64,000 nucleotides of DNA from Lentimicrobiaceae bacterium. Lineage in GTDB: Bacteria; Bacteroidota; Bacteroidia; Bacteroidales; JALOCA01. This document shows positions 51,375 through 60,166 of this stretch, piece after piece. Both the position numbers and the translations under genes were made by a program. The notes beneath the pieces were generated by a model. That model had not been told where the DNA came from and ran no database searches. It saw nothing but the letters and a program-made list of their open reading frames with translations. Within the stretch, counting starts at the first letter, position 1. Every line of letters starts with the position of its first letter. The stretch is from NCBI GenBank assembly GCA_023227965.1, contig JALOCA010000012.1, positions 1 to 64,000 of the forward strand. The letters run 5' to 3'.

Positions 51375-51632
51375 TTATTTTACTCTTTCAATTATTTCAA
51401 CTAATCGCCAACATTTATTTTTGCTCAAGGGTCTTGTTTCGGCTATGCGTACGGTATCGCCTATGTTGCAGTCGTTTTTATCGTCGTGCGCCATAAATCG
51501 GGTGGTTTTTTTCACGAATTTTCCGTACTTGGGATGTTTCACTTTGCGTTCAACTTCTACAACAATAGATTTCGTCATCTTATTGCTGACCACAAGCCCA
51601 ATTCTTTCTTTTCTTAGATTTCTGCTTTCCAT
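51375..51632 (-). CDS. rpsQ: 30S ribosomal protein S17
   Basis: Binds the 5' domain of 16S rRNA. 85 residues from the ATG at 51632 (MESRNLRKERIGLVVSNKMT); OB fold with KHPKYGKFVKKTTRFMAHD and IGDTVRIAETRPLSKNK. The frame is open into rpmC upstream, but that part is out of family. Confidence 0.97.
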   Translation of the reverse strand: MESRNLRKERIGLVVSNKMTKSIVVEVERKVKHPKYGKFVKKTTRFMAHDDKNDCNIGDTVRIAETRPLSKNKCWRLVEIIERVK

Positions 51633-51645
51633 CTTTTTAAAACAG

Positions 51646-51846
51646 TTATTTTGGTTGCTCAATTTCTCTTCTTTTGAGTTCGGTAATAATCCGGGCAACA
51701 GTTTTCCTGTATGCTTTTATTTTATTCGGATTTTCCAAAGGGGAAACAGCATGGTTAATTTTTAACCGGGTAAGCTGTTTTTTTTCTTCATCCAAACGTT
51801 CAATGAGTTCGGGAGTTGAAAGTTCTCTAATGACTTTTTGTTCCAT
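51646..51846 (-). CDS. rpmC: 50S ribosomal protein L29
   Basis: Two-helix protein at the peptide exit, where trigger factor and SRP dock. 66 residues: VIRELSTPELIERLDEEKKQ and the conserved NPNKIKAYRKTVARIITELK. Between rplP (5-base gap) and rpsQ (13-base gap). Confidence 0.96.
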   Translation of the reverse strand: MEQKVIRELSTPELIERLDEEKKQLTRLKINHAVSPLENPNKIKAYRKTVARIITELKRREIEQPK

Positions 51847-51851
51847 TTTAT

Positions 51852-52280
51852 TTAGATTGTTTCTTCAACGTAATCTCTTCTTACAATAAACCGGGTAAGT
51901 ATGGGGAGTTTTTGGGCTCCGAGGCGCAAGGCTTCTTTAGCTACATCCATAGGTACGCCTTCTGCTTCAAAAAGAATTCTGCCGGGGGTGATACGAGCCA
52001 CGAAATATTCGGGTGCTCCTTTTCCTTTACCCATACGTACTTCGGCAGGTTTCTTGGTTACGGGTTTATCGGGGAAAATGCGTATCCATATTTGACCTTC
52101 ACGTTTCATATGACGGGTTAATGCCTGACGTGCAGCTTCTATCTGACGACCTGTCATCCAACATGATCCAAGGGCTTTGATTCCAAAAGATCCAAAAGCC
52201 AATTCAGATCCTCTTTTGGCATTGCCTTTCATTTTGCCTTTTTGCTGTTTTCTATATTTTGTTTTCTTCGGCTGTAACAT
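51852..52280 (-). CDS. rplP: 50S ribosomal protein L16
   Basis: Contacts A-site tRNA. 142 residues: MLQPKKTKYRKQQKGKMKGN, the loop MTGRQIEAARQALTRHMKRE, RIFPDKPVTKKPAEVRMGKG and PGRILFEAEGVPMD. Follows rpsC by 42 bases. Confidence 0.98.
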   Translation of the reverse strand: MLQPKKTKYRKQQKGKMKGNAKRGSELAFGSFGIKALGSCWMTGRQIEAARQALTRHMKREGQIWIRIFPDKPVTKKPAEVRMGKGKGAPEYFVARITPGRILFEAEGVPMDVAKEALRLGAQKLPILTRFIVRRDYVEETI

Positions 52281-52322
52281 TTCTCAACTGATTATAAGTT
52301 AGTACAATTTCTTTTGCCGTAA

Positions 52323-53078
52323 TTACTTACTTCTAGGTCTTCCGGATCTGTTTCCACCGCGTTGGGATTTTCCGCCTCCGCGGGGTGCGTTTGTTCCGCC
52401 TGTAACGCCGCCTACTTTTATTCCACTTTCGATGTTGAGGGAAAGGTCGCGTTTTCCGTAAACTTCTCCTTTACAAATCCATACTTTTATTCCGATACGT
52501 CCATAGGTAGTATGGGCTTCGGCTATGGCATAGTCAATATCGGCACGGAGAGTATGTAGAGGGATACGTCCTTCTTTGTATTGTTCGCGGCGTGCCATTT
52601 CGGCTCCGCCCAGTCTGCCGGAAATCAGTATTTTTATTCCTTCGGCGCCTATGCGCATGGTAGAGGCGATAGAGGTTTTAATGGCTCTGCGGTATGAAAT
52701 CCTGCCTTCTATTTGTTTGGCAACGGCTGCTGCTACGATAACAGCATCCATTTCGGGGCGTTTTATTTCAGAAATATTGATCTGGATTTCTTTTCCGGTA
52801 AGTTTTTTTAATTCTTCCTTAAGTTTATCCACTTCCTGTCCGCCTTTACCTATGATGATACCAGGTCGGGCTGTATTAATGGTTACTGTAACCAATTTTA
52901 GGGTACGTTCGATAATTATCTTTGAAATACCGGCTTTGGCAAGACGGGTATTCAGATACTTACGGATTTTATTGTCTTCTACGAGTTTGGGTTCGAAGTT
53001 TCTTCCGCCGTACCAGTTAGAATCCCATCCGCGGATAATTCCTAACCTATTACCTATTGGATTTGTTTTTTGTCCCAT
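52323..53078 (-). CDS. rpsC: 30S ribosomal protein S3, with Gly/Arg-rich tail
   Basis: Part of the mRNA entry helicase. 251 residues: MGQKTNPIGNRLGIIRGWDS, KH domain with PGIIIGKGGQEVDKL, and C-terminal ISGRLGGAEMARREQYKEGR. The end is a low-complexity GGVTGGTNAPRGGGKSQRGG tail, longer than in E. coli. Confidence 0.97.
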   Translation of the reverse strand: MGQKTNPIGNRLGIIRGWDSNWYGGRNFEPKLVEDNKIRKYLNTRLAKAGISKIIIERTLKLVTVTINTARPGIIIGKGGQEVDKLKEELKKLTGKEIQINISEIKRPEMDAVIVAAAVAKQIEGRISYRRAIKTSIASTMRIGAEGIKILISGRLGGAEMARREQYKEGRIPLHTLRADIDYAIAEAHTTYGRIGIKVWICKGEVYGKRDLSLNIESGIKVGGVTGGTNAPRGGGKSQRGGNRSGRPRSK

Positions 53079-53108
53079 TAAACTTAATGATTATGGTTGT
53101 TATTTTAT

Positions 53109-53531
53109 TTATTCGTTTGTTTCTTTTTGTATATTTTCATTACGGTTGCCTAATACCATTGTAACATGGTTTGAGCGTTTTTTTACCCGATAAGCTCTGC
53201 CCTGAGGTGCGGGTTGTACTCTTTTCAGCATTCTGCCACCATCTACATTGATAAGTTTTATGTATAAGTGTGCATCTTCAATGCGTGCTCCTTCATTTTT
53301 CGATTGCCAGTTGGCAATGGCTGAAAGTAAAAGTTTGCGTAGGCGTCCGGCAGCTTCCTTGGGCGAATTTTTTAATATGTGCAATGCTGTTTCTACGTCA
53401 ACGCCACGTACGATGTCGGTTACAAGCCGCATTTTTCTGGGCGATGTAGGGCAATTATTCAGCTTGGCGAAATAGGTGGTTTTTCTTTCCTGTTTCAAGC
53501 TTTCTGCGTAGTTATGTTTTCTTGCTCCCAT
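53109..53531 (-). CDS. rplV: 50S ribosomal protein L22
   Basis: Lines the peptide exit tunnel. 140 residues: NNCPTSPRKMRLVTDIVRGV and the tunnel hairpin GGRMLKRVQPAPQGRAYRVK, with a hydrophilic extension at each end. Between rpsS and rpsC. Confidence 0.96.
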   Translation of the reverse strand: MGARKHNYAESLKQERKTTYFAKLNNCPTSPRKMRLVTDIVRGVDVETALHILKNSPKEAAGRLRKLLLSAIANWQSKNEGARIEDAHLYIKLINVDGGRMLKRVQPAPQGRAYRVKKRSNHVTMVLGNRNENIQKETNE

Positions 53532-53546
53532 TTTATTTCAATTTCT

Positions 53547-53825
53547 TTATTTTTTGCCTTTGTCTTTGCTTCCTGCATGTCCTCTGAAAGTACGAGTGGG
53601 TGCAAATTCTCCAAGTTTATGGCCTACCATATTTTCGGTAACGTAAACCGGTATGAATTTATTCCCGTTGTGTACGGCTATGGTTTGTCCCACAAAATCG
53701 GGAGAAATCATAGAGGCACGCGACCAGGTTTTGATCACAACCTTTTTTTTCGATTCTACTAACTCGAGCACTTTTTTTTCGAGTTTGTAATCAATGTATG
53801 GTCCTTTTTTTAACGAACGGCTCAT
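53547..53825 (-). CDS. rpsS: 30S ribosomal protein S19
   Basis: Head protein next to S13. 92 residues: MSRSLKKGPYIDYKLEKKVL, IKTWSRASMISPDFVGQTIA, VGHKLGEFAPTRTFRGHAGS, with a Lys tail. Confidence 0.98.
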   Translation of the reverse strand: MSRSLKKGPYIDYKLEKKVLELVESKKKVVIKTWSRASMISPDFVGQTIAVHNGNKFIPVYVTENMVGHKLGEFAPTRTFRGHAGSKDKGKK

Positions 53826-53852
53826 TATTGTTTATAATTGATGGTTGACTAT

Positions 53853-54677
53853 TTATTTTTTTCTTCTTTCGATGATATACATATCGCTGCTTTTCTTTTT
53901 CGAGCGGGTTTTGTAACCTTTAGCAGGCATTCCCTTACGGGTACGCGGATGTCCTCCGGTTGCTCTTCCTTCGCCTCCGCCCATCGGATGGTCAACGGGG
54001 TTCATCACAACGCCACGGGTGCGCGGGCGACGACCTAACCAGCGGCTTCTTCCTGCTTTACCTGACGATTCGAGGCTATGATCAACATTGGATGCCATTC
54101 CAATAGTAGCTTTGCAAGCCTGAAGTATCATACGGGTTTCGCCTGAAGGGAGTTTTATGATGGCAAATTTTCCGTCGCGGCTCATAAGTTGTGCATAAGA
54201 GCCGGCACTTCTTGCCATTTTTGCACCTTGTCCCGGTCGCAGCTCGATATTATGGACTATTGTTCCGAAAGGAATTTCGCTAAGGAATAAAGTATTGCCT
54301 ACGTCGGGTGATACCCCTTCGCCTGAAACAACTTTTTGTCCTAATTTTAATCCTTGTGGTGCCACGATATATCTTTTTTCGCCATCGGCATAAGCTAACA
54401 ACGCTATACGTGCGGTACGATTGGGATCGTATTCAATTGATTTTACAGTTGCCGGAATTCCGTCCTTATCTCTTTTAAAATCTACAATCCTATATTGTTG
54501 TTTATGACCGCCACCTAAATAGCGCATGGTCATTTTACCTTCGTTGTTCCTACCTCCGGTTCTTTTTTTTGTAACCAACAAACTCTTCTCGGGAGTGGAG
54601 GTAGTTATTTCGTCAAACGTACTTATTACTTTAAAACGTTGACCAGGAGTTGTTGGTTTGAATTTCTTTAAAGCCAT
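53853..54677 (-). CDS. rplB: 50S ribosomal protein L2
   Basis: Peptidyl-transferase-centre scaffold. 274 residues: GRNNEGKMTMRYLGGGHKQQ, the conserved VMNPVDHPMGGGEGRATGGH (containing the histidine near the active centre), and a basic C-terminus ending IIERRKK. Seven bases after rplW. Confidence 0.98.
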   Translation of the reverse strand: MALKKFKPTTPGQRFKVISTFDEITTSTPEKSLLVTKKRTGGRNNEGKMTMRYLGGGHKQQYRIVDFKRDKDGIPATVKSIEYDPNRTARIALLAYADGEKRYIVAPQGLKLGQKVVSGEGVSPDVGNTLFLSEIPFGTIVHNIELRPGQGAKMARSAGSYAQLMSRDGKFAIIKLPSGETRMILQACKATIGMASNVDHSLESSGKAGRSRWLGRRPRTRGVVMNPVDHPMGGGEGRATGGHPRTRKGMPAKGYKTRSKKKSSDMYIIERRKK

Positions 54678-54684
54678 TTATCTA

Positions 54685-54975
54685 CTAAATATTGCTGTAA
54701 AAATCAATTGTTTCACCTTTTGCCAATGTTACCATTGCTTTTTTAAAAGCGTTGGCTTTCCCGGAAATATAGCCGCCTTTTGTAAAGCGTCCTTTTTGTT
54801 TTCCGGAGTAGTTCATTGTGTTTACCGATTCTATTTCGACACCATATAATTCTTTCACTGCATTTCTTATTTGAATTTTGTTGGCTTTTTTGTCAACAAT
54901 AAATCCATAGCGGTTCAGTTTATCACTGGCGGTTGTCATTTTCTCAGTTATCAACGGTCTGATGATGATGCCCAT
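54685..54975 (-). CDS. rplW: 50S ribosomal protein L23
   Basis: Exit-site docking protein for trigger factor and SRP. 96 residues from the ATG at 54975 (MGIIIRPLITEKMTTASDKL), with FIVDKKANKIQIRNAVKELY. The frame is open nine codons further upstream, into the gap after rplD; the family start is as given. Confidence 0.96.
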   Translation of the reverse strand: MGIIIRPLITEKMTTASDKLNRYGFIVDKKANKIQIRNAVKELYGVEIESVNTMNYSGKQKGRFTKGGYISGKANAFKKAMVTLAKGETIDFYSNI

Positions 54976-55014
54976 TGTTTTATTTATTTGATTGTGATAC
55001 AAATAATCTTTTAA

Positions 55015-55641
55015 TTAACTAAACATTTCTTCAATCTGCCCTATTGAACTTTCGGAAACGATAAGGCTGTTTGCGTTTAATATATCGTATGTATTTAGTC
55101 CTAATGCGTTTACACTTTTTACTTTGGTTAAGTTACGAGTGGATAAATAAATATTTTTATCGGTTTGATTAAATACAAACAATGTTTTTTTGTCGTTAAG
55201 GTCAAAGCTTTTCAATAAGTTTAAAAAGTTTTTTGTTTTGGGTTGTTCGAACGTAAAGTCTTCTAAAATTACGATACTGTTTTCTTTGGCTTTATAAGCT
55301 AAGGCAGATTTGCGGGCTAATTGTTTCAGTTTTTTGTTTAATTTGAAACGGTAGTCGCGGGGTTGGGGTCCGAAAGCTCTGGCTCCGCCAACAAACACCG
55401 GTGATTTTATACTGCCTGCGCGAGCTCCGCCCGTACCTTTTTGGCGTTTCAGTTTTTTTGTACTTCCCGAAACTGTAGATTTTTCTTTTGTAGCATGGGT
55501 TCCCTGCCGCTGATTTGCCAGATACTGTTTGGTATCGAGGTATATGGCATGGTCGTTGGGAGTGATATTGAAAATATCGTCGCTAACAATAACTGTACGG
55601 TTAGCTTTTTCTCCGTTAATTTTATATACTTCTAACTCCAT
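55015..55641 (-). CDS. rplD: 50S ribosomal protein L4
   Basis: Exit-tunnel protein; in enterobacteria it represses the S10 operon by attenuation. 208 residues: RQGTHATKEKSTVSGSTKKL, RQKGTGGARAGSIKSPVFVG and the RDYRFKLNKKLKQLARKSAL helix. Its ATG overlaps the end of rplC by 10 bases. Confidence 0.97.
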   Translation of the reverse strand: MELEVYKINGEKANRTVIVSDDIFNITPNDHAIYLDTKQYLANQRQGTHATKEKSTVSGSTKKLKRQKGTGGARAGSIKSPVFVGGARAFGPQPRDYRFKLNKKLKQLARKSALAYKAKENSIVILEDFTFEQPKTKNFLNLLKSFDLNDKKTLFVFNQTDKNIYLSTRNLTKVKSVNALGLNTYDILNANSLIVSESSIGQIEEMFS

Positions 55642-56261
55642 CTTTCTATGATTAAATATGAACCTTTAGCTCCCGGAACCGATCCTTTAACCACAATAAT
55701 ATCGTTTTCGGGTATTATTTTTACGATTTGAAGGTTAATTATTTTTACGCGATCGCCACCAAGACGACCTGCCATGCGAGTGCCTTTGAATACGCGTGAA
55801 GGCCAGGAAGAAGCGCCAACCGAACCGGGTGCGCGAAGACGGTCGTGTTGTCCGTGTGTGGTACCGCCTACGCCACTAAATCCGTGACGGGTAACTACGC
55901 CCTGGAATCCTTTTCCTTTACTGGTTCCCACAACGTCAATGTATTCCCCCTCCACAAATATATCAGCTTTCAAAACATCACCAAATTGTTTGCGATGTTC
56001 AGGTTCAAAACGGGTAAACTCAGCTACTACTCTTTTGGGGGTTACCCCTGCTTTTGCAAAATGTCCTTTTTCAGCTTTATTGGTATGTTTTTCCTTTTTG
56101 TCTTCAAAGGCAAGCTGAATGGCATCGTAGCCTTCTTTATCTTTCGAGCGTACCTGGGTTACTACGCACGGGCCAGCTTGTATAACTGTGCATGGTACAT
56201 TTTTACCAGAGGCATCCCAAATACTGGTCATTCCAATTTTTTTTCCAATTAATCCTGACAT
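55632..56261 (-). CDS. rplC: 50S ribosomal protein L3
   Basis: 23S assembly initiator. 209 residues: MSGLIGKKIGMTSIWDASGK and the central loop GKGFQGVVTRHGFSGVGGTT followed by SVGASSWPSRVFKGTRMAGR. Overlaps rplD by 10 bases; 51 bases after rpsJ. Confidence 0.98.
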   Translation of the reverse strand: MSGLIGKKIGMTSIWDASGKNVPCTVIQAGPCVVTQVRSKDKEGYDAIQLAFEDKKEKHTNKAEKGHFAKAGVTPKRVVAEFTRFEPEHRKQFGDVLKADIFVEGEYIDVVGTSKGKGFQGVVTRHGFSGVGGTTHGQHDRLRAPGSVGASSWPSRVFKGTRMAGRLGGDRVKIINLQIVKIIPENDIIVVKGSVPGAKGSYLIIERWS

Positions 56262-56312
56262 CGTTTATAATTTTTCTTGCTTTGATAATTGCTTTTTTAT
56301 TTTACAGTTTCC

Positions 56313-56618
56313 TCAGACTTTAATTTCTACTTCCACACCACTCGGAAGTTCAAGTTTCATCAGTGCGTCTATGGTTTTAGATGTTGTGCTGTAAATATCG
56401 AGCAATCTTTTGTATGTACTGAGTTCAAACTGTTCTCTAGACTTTTTATTAACAAAGGTTGAACGGTTTACAGTAAAAATCTTTTTGTTGGTAGGCAGAG
56501 GAATGGGTCCGCTTACAACTGCACCTGTTGATTTTACGGTTTTTACAATCTTCTCGGCAGATTTATCTACCAGGTTATGATCGTAAGATTTTAATTTTAT
56601 TCTAATCCTTTGGCTCAC
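56313..56618 (-). CDS. rpsJ: 30S ribosomal protein S10
   Basis: Head protein, also NusE in antitermination. 101 residues: MSQRIRIKLKSYDHNLVDKS and PLPTNKKIFTVNRSTFVNKK, with the RLLDIYSTTSKTIDALMKLE helix. It follows fusA directly, without the tuf gene that precedes S10 in many bacteria. Confidence 0.98.
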   Translation of the reverse strand: MSQRIRIKLKSYDHNLVDKSAEKIVKTVKSTGAVVSGPIPLPTNKKIFTVNRSTFVNKKSREQFELSTYKRLLDIYSTTSKTIDALMKLELPSGVEVEIKV

Positions 56619-56643
56619 TTTTATTGTGTTTTTAATTTTTTAC

Positions 56644-58755
56644 TTAAGCTAAAACAGGTATATATCCTTTAATTTTCATTAATACTTCTTCAGTTAATTC
56701 TTTGGGCAATTCTGAATAATGTGAAAATTCAAGGTTTGAATTTCCTCTGCCCGAGGTCATACTGCGAAGAGTGGTTACATAGCCAAACATTTCCGACAAG
56801 GGAACTTTTGCTTTCACTATCTGGAATCCAATTTTATTGGAATGTACATTTTCCAGATGTCCTCTTCTTTTGTTGATATCTCCGGTAACATCGCCAATGT
56901 AAATTTCGGGTGTAGTTACTTCTAATTTCATTATGGGTTCCAGCAAAACAGTCCCTGCCTTGCGGCATGCATTTCTGAAAGCCAACTGGGCACAAATTTC
57001 GAACGAAAGTGAGTCGGAATCAACAGCATGAAACGAACCGTCAATTAATTTCACTTTCAGACTATCAAGTGCATATCCTGCCAAAACGCCATTGAGCATA
57101 GCGGTTTTGAAACCTTTTTCTATTGCGGGGATATATTCTTTAGGAATATTGCCGCCACGAACTTCGTTAATAAACTGTAATCCTTTTATTCCCTGATCAG
57201 CGGGAGAAATAACAAACTGAATATCGGCAAATTTACCTCTGCCTCCGGTTTGTTTTTTATAAATTTCGCGGTGTTCCACGGTTCCGGTAATGGCTTCTTT
57301 GTAAGCCACCTGCGGTGAGCCTTGGTTACATTCTACCTTAAACTCCCTTTTGAGACGATCAACAAGAATATCAAGGTGTAATTCGCCCATACCACTGATT
57401 ACGGTTTGTCCAGTTTCTTCGTCCACTTTTACGTTGAAAGTAGGATCTTCTTCGGCAAGTTTGTTAAGAGCTAAGGATAATTTATCAACATCATCCTGGG
57501 TTTTGGGTTCAACGGCTACGGAAATTACAGGTTCAGGGAACGATATTTTTCCCAAAATTATGGGATGTTTCTCGCTGGAAAGTGAATCTCCAGTACGAAT
57601 ATCTTTAAAACCCACAGCAGCACCTATATCTCCTGCTTCAATGCGTTCGAGGGGATTCTGTTTGTTGGCATGCATTTGCAGAATGCGCGAAATGCGTTCT
57701 TTTTTTCCTGTAGTTACGTTTAACACGTAAGAACCGGAGTTTAAACTACCAGAATAAACCCGGAAATAGGCAATGCGACCCACAAAAGGATCGGTTGCTA
57801 TTTTGAAAGCCAATGCACTGAATGGTTCATTTTCATCGGCTTTTCTTATTTCTTCTTTTTCAGTTTGTGGATTAATTCCTGTTACAGGAGGAATGTCACC
57901 GGGTGAAGGCAAATAACGAACAATTGCATCAAGCAAAGTTTGTACTCCTTTGTTTTTAAACGAAGCACCACAAATTACCGGGGTGATACGCATTTCAAGA
58001 GTTGCTTTGCGTACAGCGGCGATAATTTCTTCTTCCGAAAGAGAATTATGGTCGTTGATGAATTTTTCAAATAAATGTTCACTTTCTTCTGCAACTCCTT
58101 CTATCAAAAGGGTTCTGTATTCTTCAGCCGTTTTTTTTAAGTCCTTGGGGATTTCTGTTTCATAATAATCAGCTCCGAGTGTGGATTCATCCCACAATAA
58201 GGCTTTATTGCTGATAAGATCAACAACACCACAAAAAGTGTCTTCGCTTCCAATAGGGATTTGAAGGGGAACAGGGTTTGCACCCAGTTTTTCTTTAATT
58301 TCGTTAACAACATTGAAAAAGTCGGCACCGGCACGGTCCATTTTGTTGACAAAACTTATTCTGGGAACGTTGTATTTGTCGGCTTGGTGCCAAACAGTTT
58401 CGCTTTGAGGTTCAACACCACCCACGGCACAGAAAAGAGCAACTGCTCCGTCGAGCACTCTTAGCGAGCGTTCCACTTCCACAGTAAAGTCTACATGTCC
58501 GGGTGTGTCAATAATATTTATTTTATAGGCTTGGTTATGGTGATTCCAGAATACAGTGGTGGCAGCAGAGGTAATGGTAATTCCGCGCTCTTGTTCCTGA
58601 GGCATCCAGTCCATTGTGGCTGTACCTTCGTGCACCTCACCCATTTTATAGTTAACGCCGGTATAATACAATATACGCTCAGTAGTTGTGGTTTTACCCG
58701 CATCTATGTGAGCCATAATGCCGATGTTGCGCGTATATGTGAGTTTTTCGCTCAT
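56644..58755 (-). CDS. fusA: Elongation factor G
   Basis: GTPase for translocation and ribosome recycling. 703 residues with G1 AHIDAGKTTTTE, G2 RGITITSA, G3 DTPGHVD, G4 NKMDRAGAD, then domains II-V (ETGQTVISGMGELHLDILVD in domain III; GYVTTLRSMTSGRGN in V). Full-length and canonical EF-G rather than an obvious EF-G2. Between rpsG and rpsJ. Confidence 0.97.
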   Translation of the reverse strand: MSEKLTYTRNIGIMAHIDAGKTTTTERILYYTGVNYKMGEVHEGTATMDWMPQEQERGITITSAATTVFWNHHNQAYKINIIDTPGHVDFTVEVERSLRVLDGAVALFCAVGGVEPQSETVWHQADKYNVPRISFVNKMDRAGADFFNVVNEIKEKLGANPVPLQIPIGSEDTFCGVVDLISNKALLWDESTLGADYYETEIPKDLKKTAEEYRTLLIEGVAEESEHLFEKFINDHNSLSEEEIIAAVRKATLEMRITPVICGASFKNKGVQTLLDAIVRYLPSPGDIPPVTGINPQTEKEEIRKADENEPFSALAFKIATDPFVGRIAYFRVYSGSLNSGSYVLNVTTGKKERISRILQMHANKQNPLERIEAGDIGAAVGFKDIRTGDSLSSEKHPIILGKISFPEPVISVAVEPKTQDDVDKLSLALNKLAEEDPTFNVKVDEETGQTVISGMGELHLDILVDRLKREFKVECNQGSPQVAYKEAITGTVEHREIYKKQTGGRGKFADIQFVISPADQGIKGLQFINEVRGGNIPKEYIPAIEKGFKTAMLNGVLAGYALDSLKVKLIDGSFHAVDSDSLSFEICAQLAFRNACRKAGTVLLEPIMKLEVTTPEIYIGDVTGDINKRRGHLENVHSNKIGFQIVKAKVPLSEMFGYVTTLRSMTSGRGNSNLEFSHYSELPKELTEEVLMKIKGYIPVLA

Positions 58756-58782
58756 CGTAGTTTTACCGGAGTTTTTTTATTG

Positions 58783-59250
58783 TTAAAATCTAAAGTGTGA
58801 AAATGCTTTATTGGCTTCTGCCATACGGTGGGTATCTTCTTTCTTTTTAAAAGCGGCACCCTCTTCTTTATAAGCAGCTACGATTTCGGAAGCCAGTTTT
58901 TGCCCCATGCTTTTTTCATGGCGTTTGCGTGCAAAGCCAATCAGGTTTTTCATACCGATGGACATTTTACGTCCCGGGCGAATTTCGGAAGGAATCTGGA
59001 AAGTAGCTCCTCCTATCCTGCGGCTACGTACTTCTACGTTAGGAGTAACATTCGACAAAGCTTTTTTCCAAACGTCCAGCCCGTCTTCTTTTGTTTTATC
59101 AGAAACAATTTCTATGGCTTCATAAAAAACATCGTAAGCAATGCTTTTTTTCCCGCAAAACATGATGTTGTTTACGAATTTGGTTACCAACACATCGTTA
59201 AACTTCGGATCGGGCAGTATGATGCGTTTTTTAGGTCTGGATTTCCTCAT
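58783..59250 (-). CDS. rpsG: 30S ribosomal protein S7
   Basis: Head-assembly initiator; represses the str operon in enterobacteria. 155 residues: KSRPKKRIILPDPKFNDVLV and VEVRSRRIGGATFQIPSEIR, ending AEANKAFSHFRF. Between rpsL and fusA. Confidence 0.98.
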   Translation of the reverse strand: MRKSRPKKRIILPDPKFNDVLVTKFVNNIMFCGKKSIAYDVFYEAIEIVSDKTKEDGLDVWKKALSNVTPNVEVRSRRIGGATFQIPSEIRPGRKMSIGMKNLIGFARKRHEKSMGQKLASEIVAAYKEEGAAFKKKEDTHRMAEANKAFSHFRF

Positions 59251-59289
59251 TGTACTATATATTATAAATAGGTATAAAGAATCAGTTTA

Positions 59290-59670
59290 TTATTTTTTAG
59301 CTTTAGGACGTTTGGTTCCGTATTTCGAACGACGCTGGTTTCTTCCTTCTACTCCTGAAGTATCCAGTGCGCCACGGATGATATGGTAACGTACACCAGG
59401 AAGGTCCTTTACCCTACCACCCCTAATCATAACTATGGAGTGTTCCTGAAGGTTATGTCCTTCACCGGGAATATAAGCATTCACTTCTTTGCCATTGGTA
59501 AGGCGAACTCTTGCTACTTTACGCATTGCCGAATTAGGCTTTTTGGGGGTGGTAGTATATACCCTTGTACAAACCCCACGTCGCTGCGGGCAGGAATCCA
59601 ACGCAGGTGACTTGCTTTTTTCGGTAAGTTTCTGACGGCCTTTACGAACCAATTGTTGTATTGTAGGCAT
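59290..59670 (-). CDS. rpsL: 30S ribosomal protein S12
   Basis: Decoding-centre protein and first gene of the cluster. 126 residues: MPTIQQLVRKGRQKLTEKSK, TTPKKPNSAMRKVARVRLTN and GEGHNLQEHSIVMIRGGRVK followed by DLPGVRYHIIRGALD. The lysines in TPKKPN and GRVKDLPG that mutate in streptomycin resistance are wild type. Confidence 0.98.
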   Translation of the reverse strand: MPTIQQLVRKGRQKLTEKSKSPALDSCPQRRGVCTRVYTTTPKKPNSAMRKVARVRLTNGKEVNAYIPGEGHNLQEHSIVMIRGGRVKDLPGVRYHIIRGALDTSGVEGRNQRRSKYGTKRPKAKK

Positions 59671-59724
59671 AAATATTTGTTTAATAGTTTTTTAATCAGT
59701 TACACCTTTGTTTTTTTGGGTCTG

Positions 59725-59732
59725 CAAAAGTA
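59725..59732 (-). promoter_or_regulatory. Proximal -7 promoter element (TACTTTTG) for the ribosomal cluster
   Basis: Perfect TAnnTTTG on the minus strand, 54 bases before the rpsL ATG. The nearest TTG upstream is at 15 bases, tighter than consensus. Confidence 0.55.
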
Positions 59733-59895
59733 TTATAATTTTTCATACAATTAGTAGACTATACAAATTTTATATAAAAACTTTTACAAGCTCGGAAGCT
59801 ACAAGTCGGAAAACTACAGAAATTTGATAAAGATTTATTAAGACGAGACCCATTGACACGCTAATAATCAAACATTTGCCCTTGTCAACGAAAAC

Positions 59896-59961
59896 CTATA
59901 GCTGTCTTACTTTATCAGGTTTCCTTAGTTTTACGGTTCTAATTCCGGCAAAACCAGTCAT
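59896..59961 (-). CDS. Possible 21-residue leader peptide upstream of rpsL
   Basis: From ATG at 59961 to TAG at 59896 the minus strand reads MTGFAGIRTVKLRKPDKVRQ plus L, basic in composition. It lies 26 bases downstream of a perfect -7 element and ahead of rpsL, where a leader peptide would sit. No Shine-Dalgarno sequence and no family I recognise; chance is a real alternative for a frame this short. Confidence 0.2.
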   Translation of the reverse strand: MTGFAGIRTVKLRKPDKVRQL

Positions 59962-59987
59962 ATACTTTATTCAGGGTTTTGCGGGTG

Positions 59988-59995
59988 CAAAGATA
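59988..59995 (-). promoter_or_regulatory. Distal -7 promoter element (TATCTTTG) upstream of rpsL
   Basis: Perfect TAnnTTTG on the minus strand, in the commonly seen form TATCTTTGCA. It would give rpsL a leader of roughly 310 bases, or a separate short transcript. Confidence 0.5.
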
Positions 59996-60131
59996 ATATT
60001 ATTTTCATATTAAAAACCTTTTTAAAAAATAATTTTCTCTACCGGATATAAACAACCCCGCAACGTGATGTTTTTTATTTTTCACATTAAGTTGTTTTTT
60101 TTGTATTGCATGCGTATCGGATTATTTTCTC

Positions 60132-60139
60132 TACATTTG
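60132..60139 (+). promoter_or_regulatory. -7 promoter element (TACATTTG) for holB
   Basis: Perfect TAnnTTTG, 27 bases before the holB ATG, with a TTG 23 bases upstream (60106-60108). Confidence 0.5.
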
Positions 60140-60166
60140 AAAAATGTATTTTTATAACATAATTCT

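Larger units (their letters stand above)
59671..60166. other. Divergent intergenic region between rpsL and holB
   Basis: About 496 bases. On the minus strand it carries two TAnnTTTG elements that could drive the ribosomal cluster (59725 and 59988) and a 21-codon frame between them; on the plus strand it has the holB element (60132). I see no tRNA or other RNA gene. Confidence 0.6.

Noticed and set aside
59671..60166. Possible tRNA or stable RNA gene in the rpsL-holB gap
   Set aside because: I found no cloverleaf-like arm pattern or CCA end; the only dyad (TTGACA/TGTCAA, 59853-59888) is weak with a 24-base loop.
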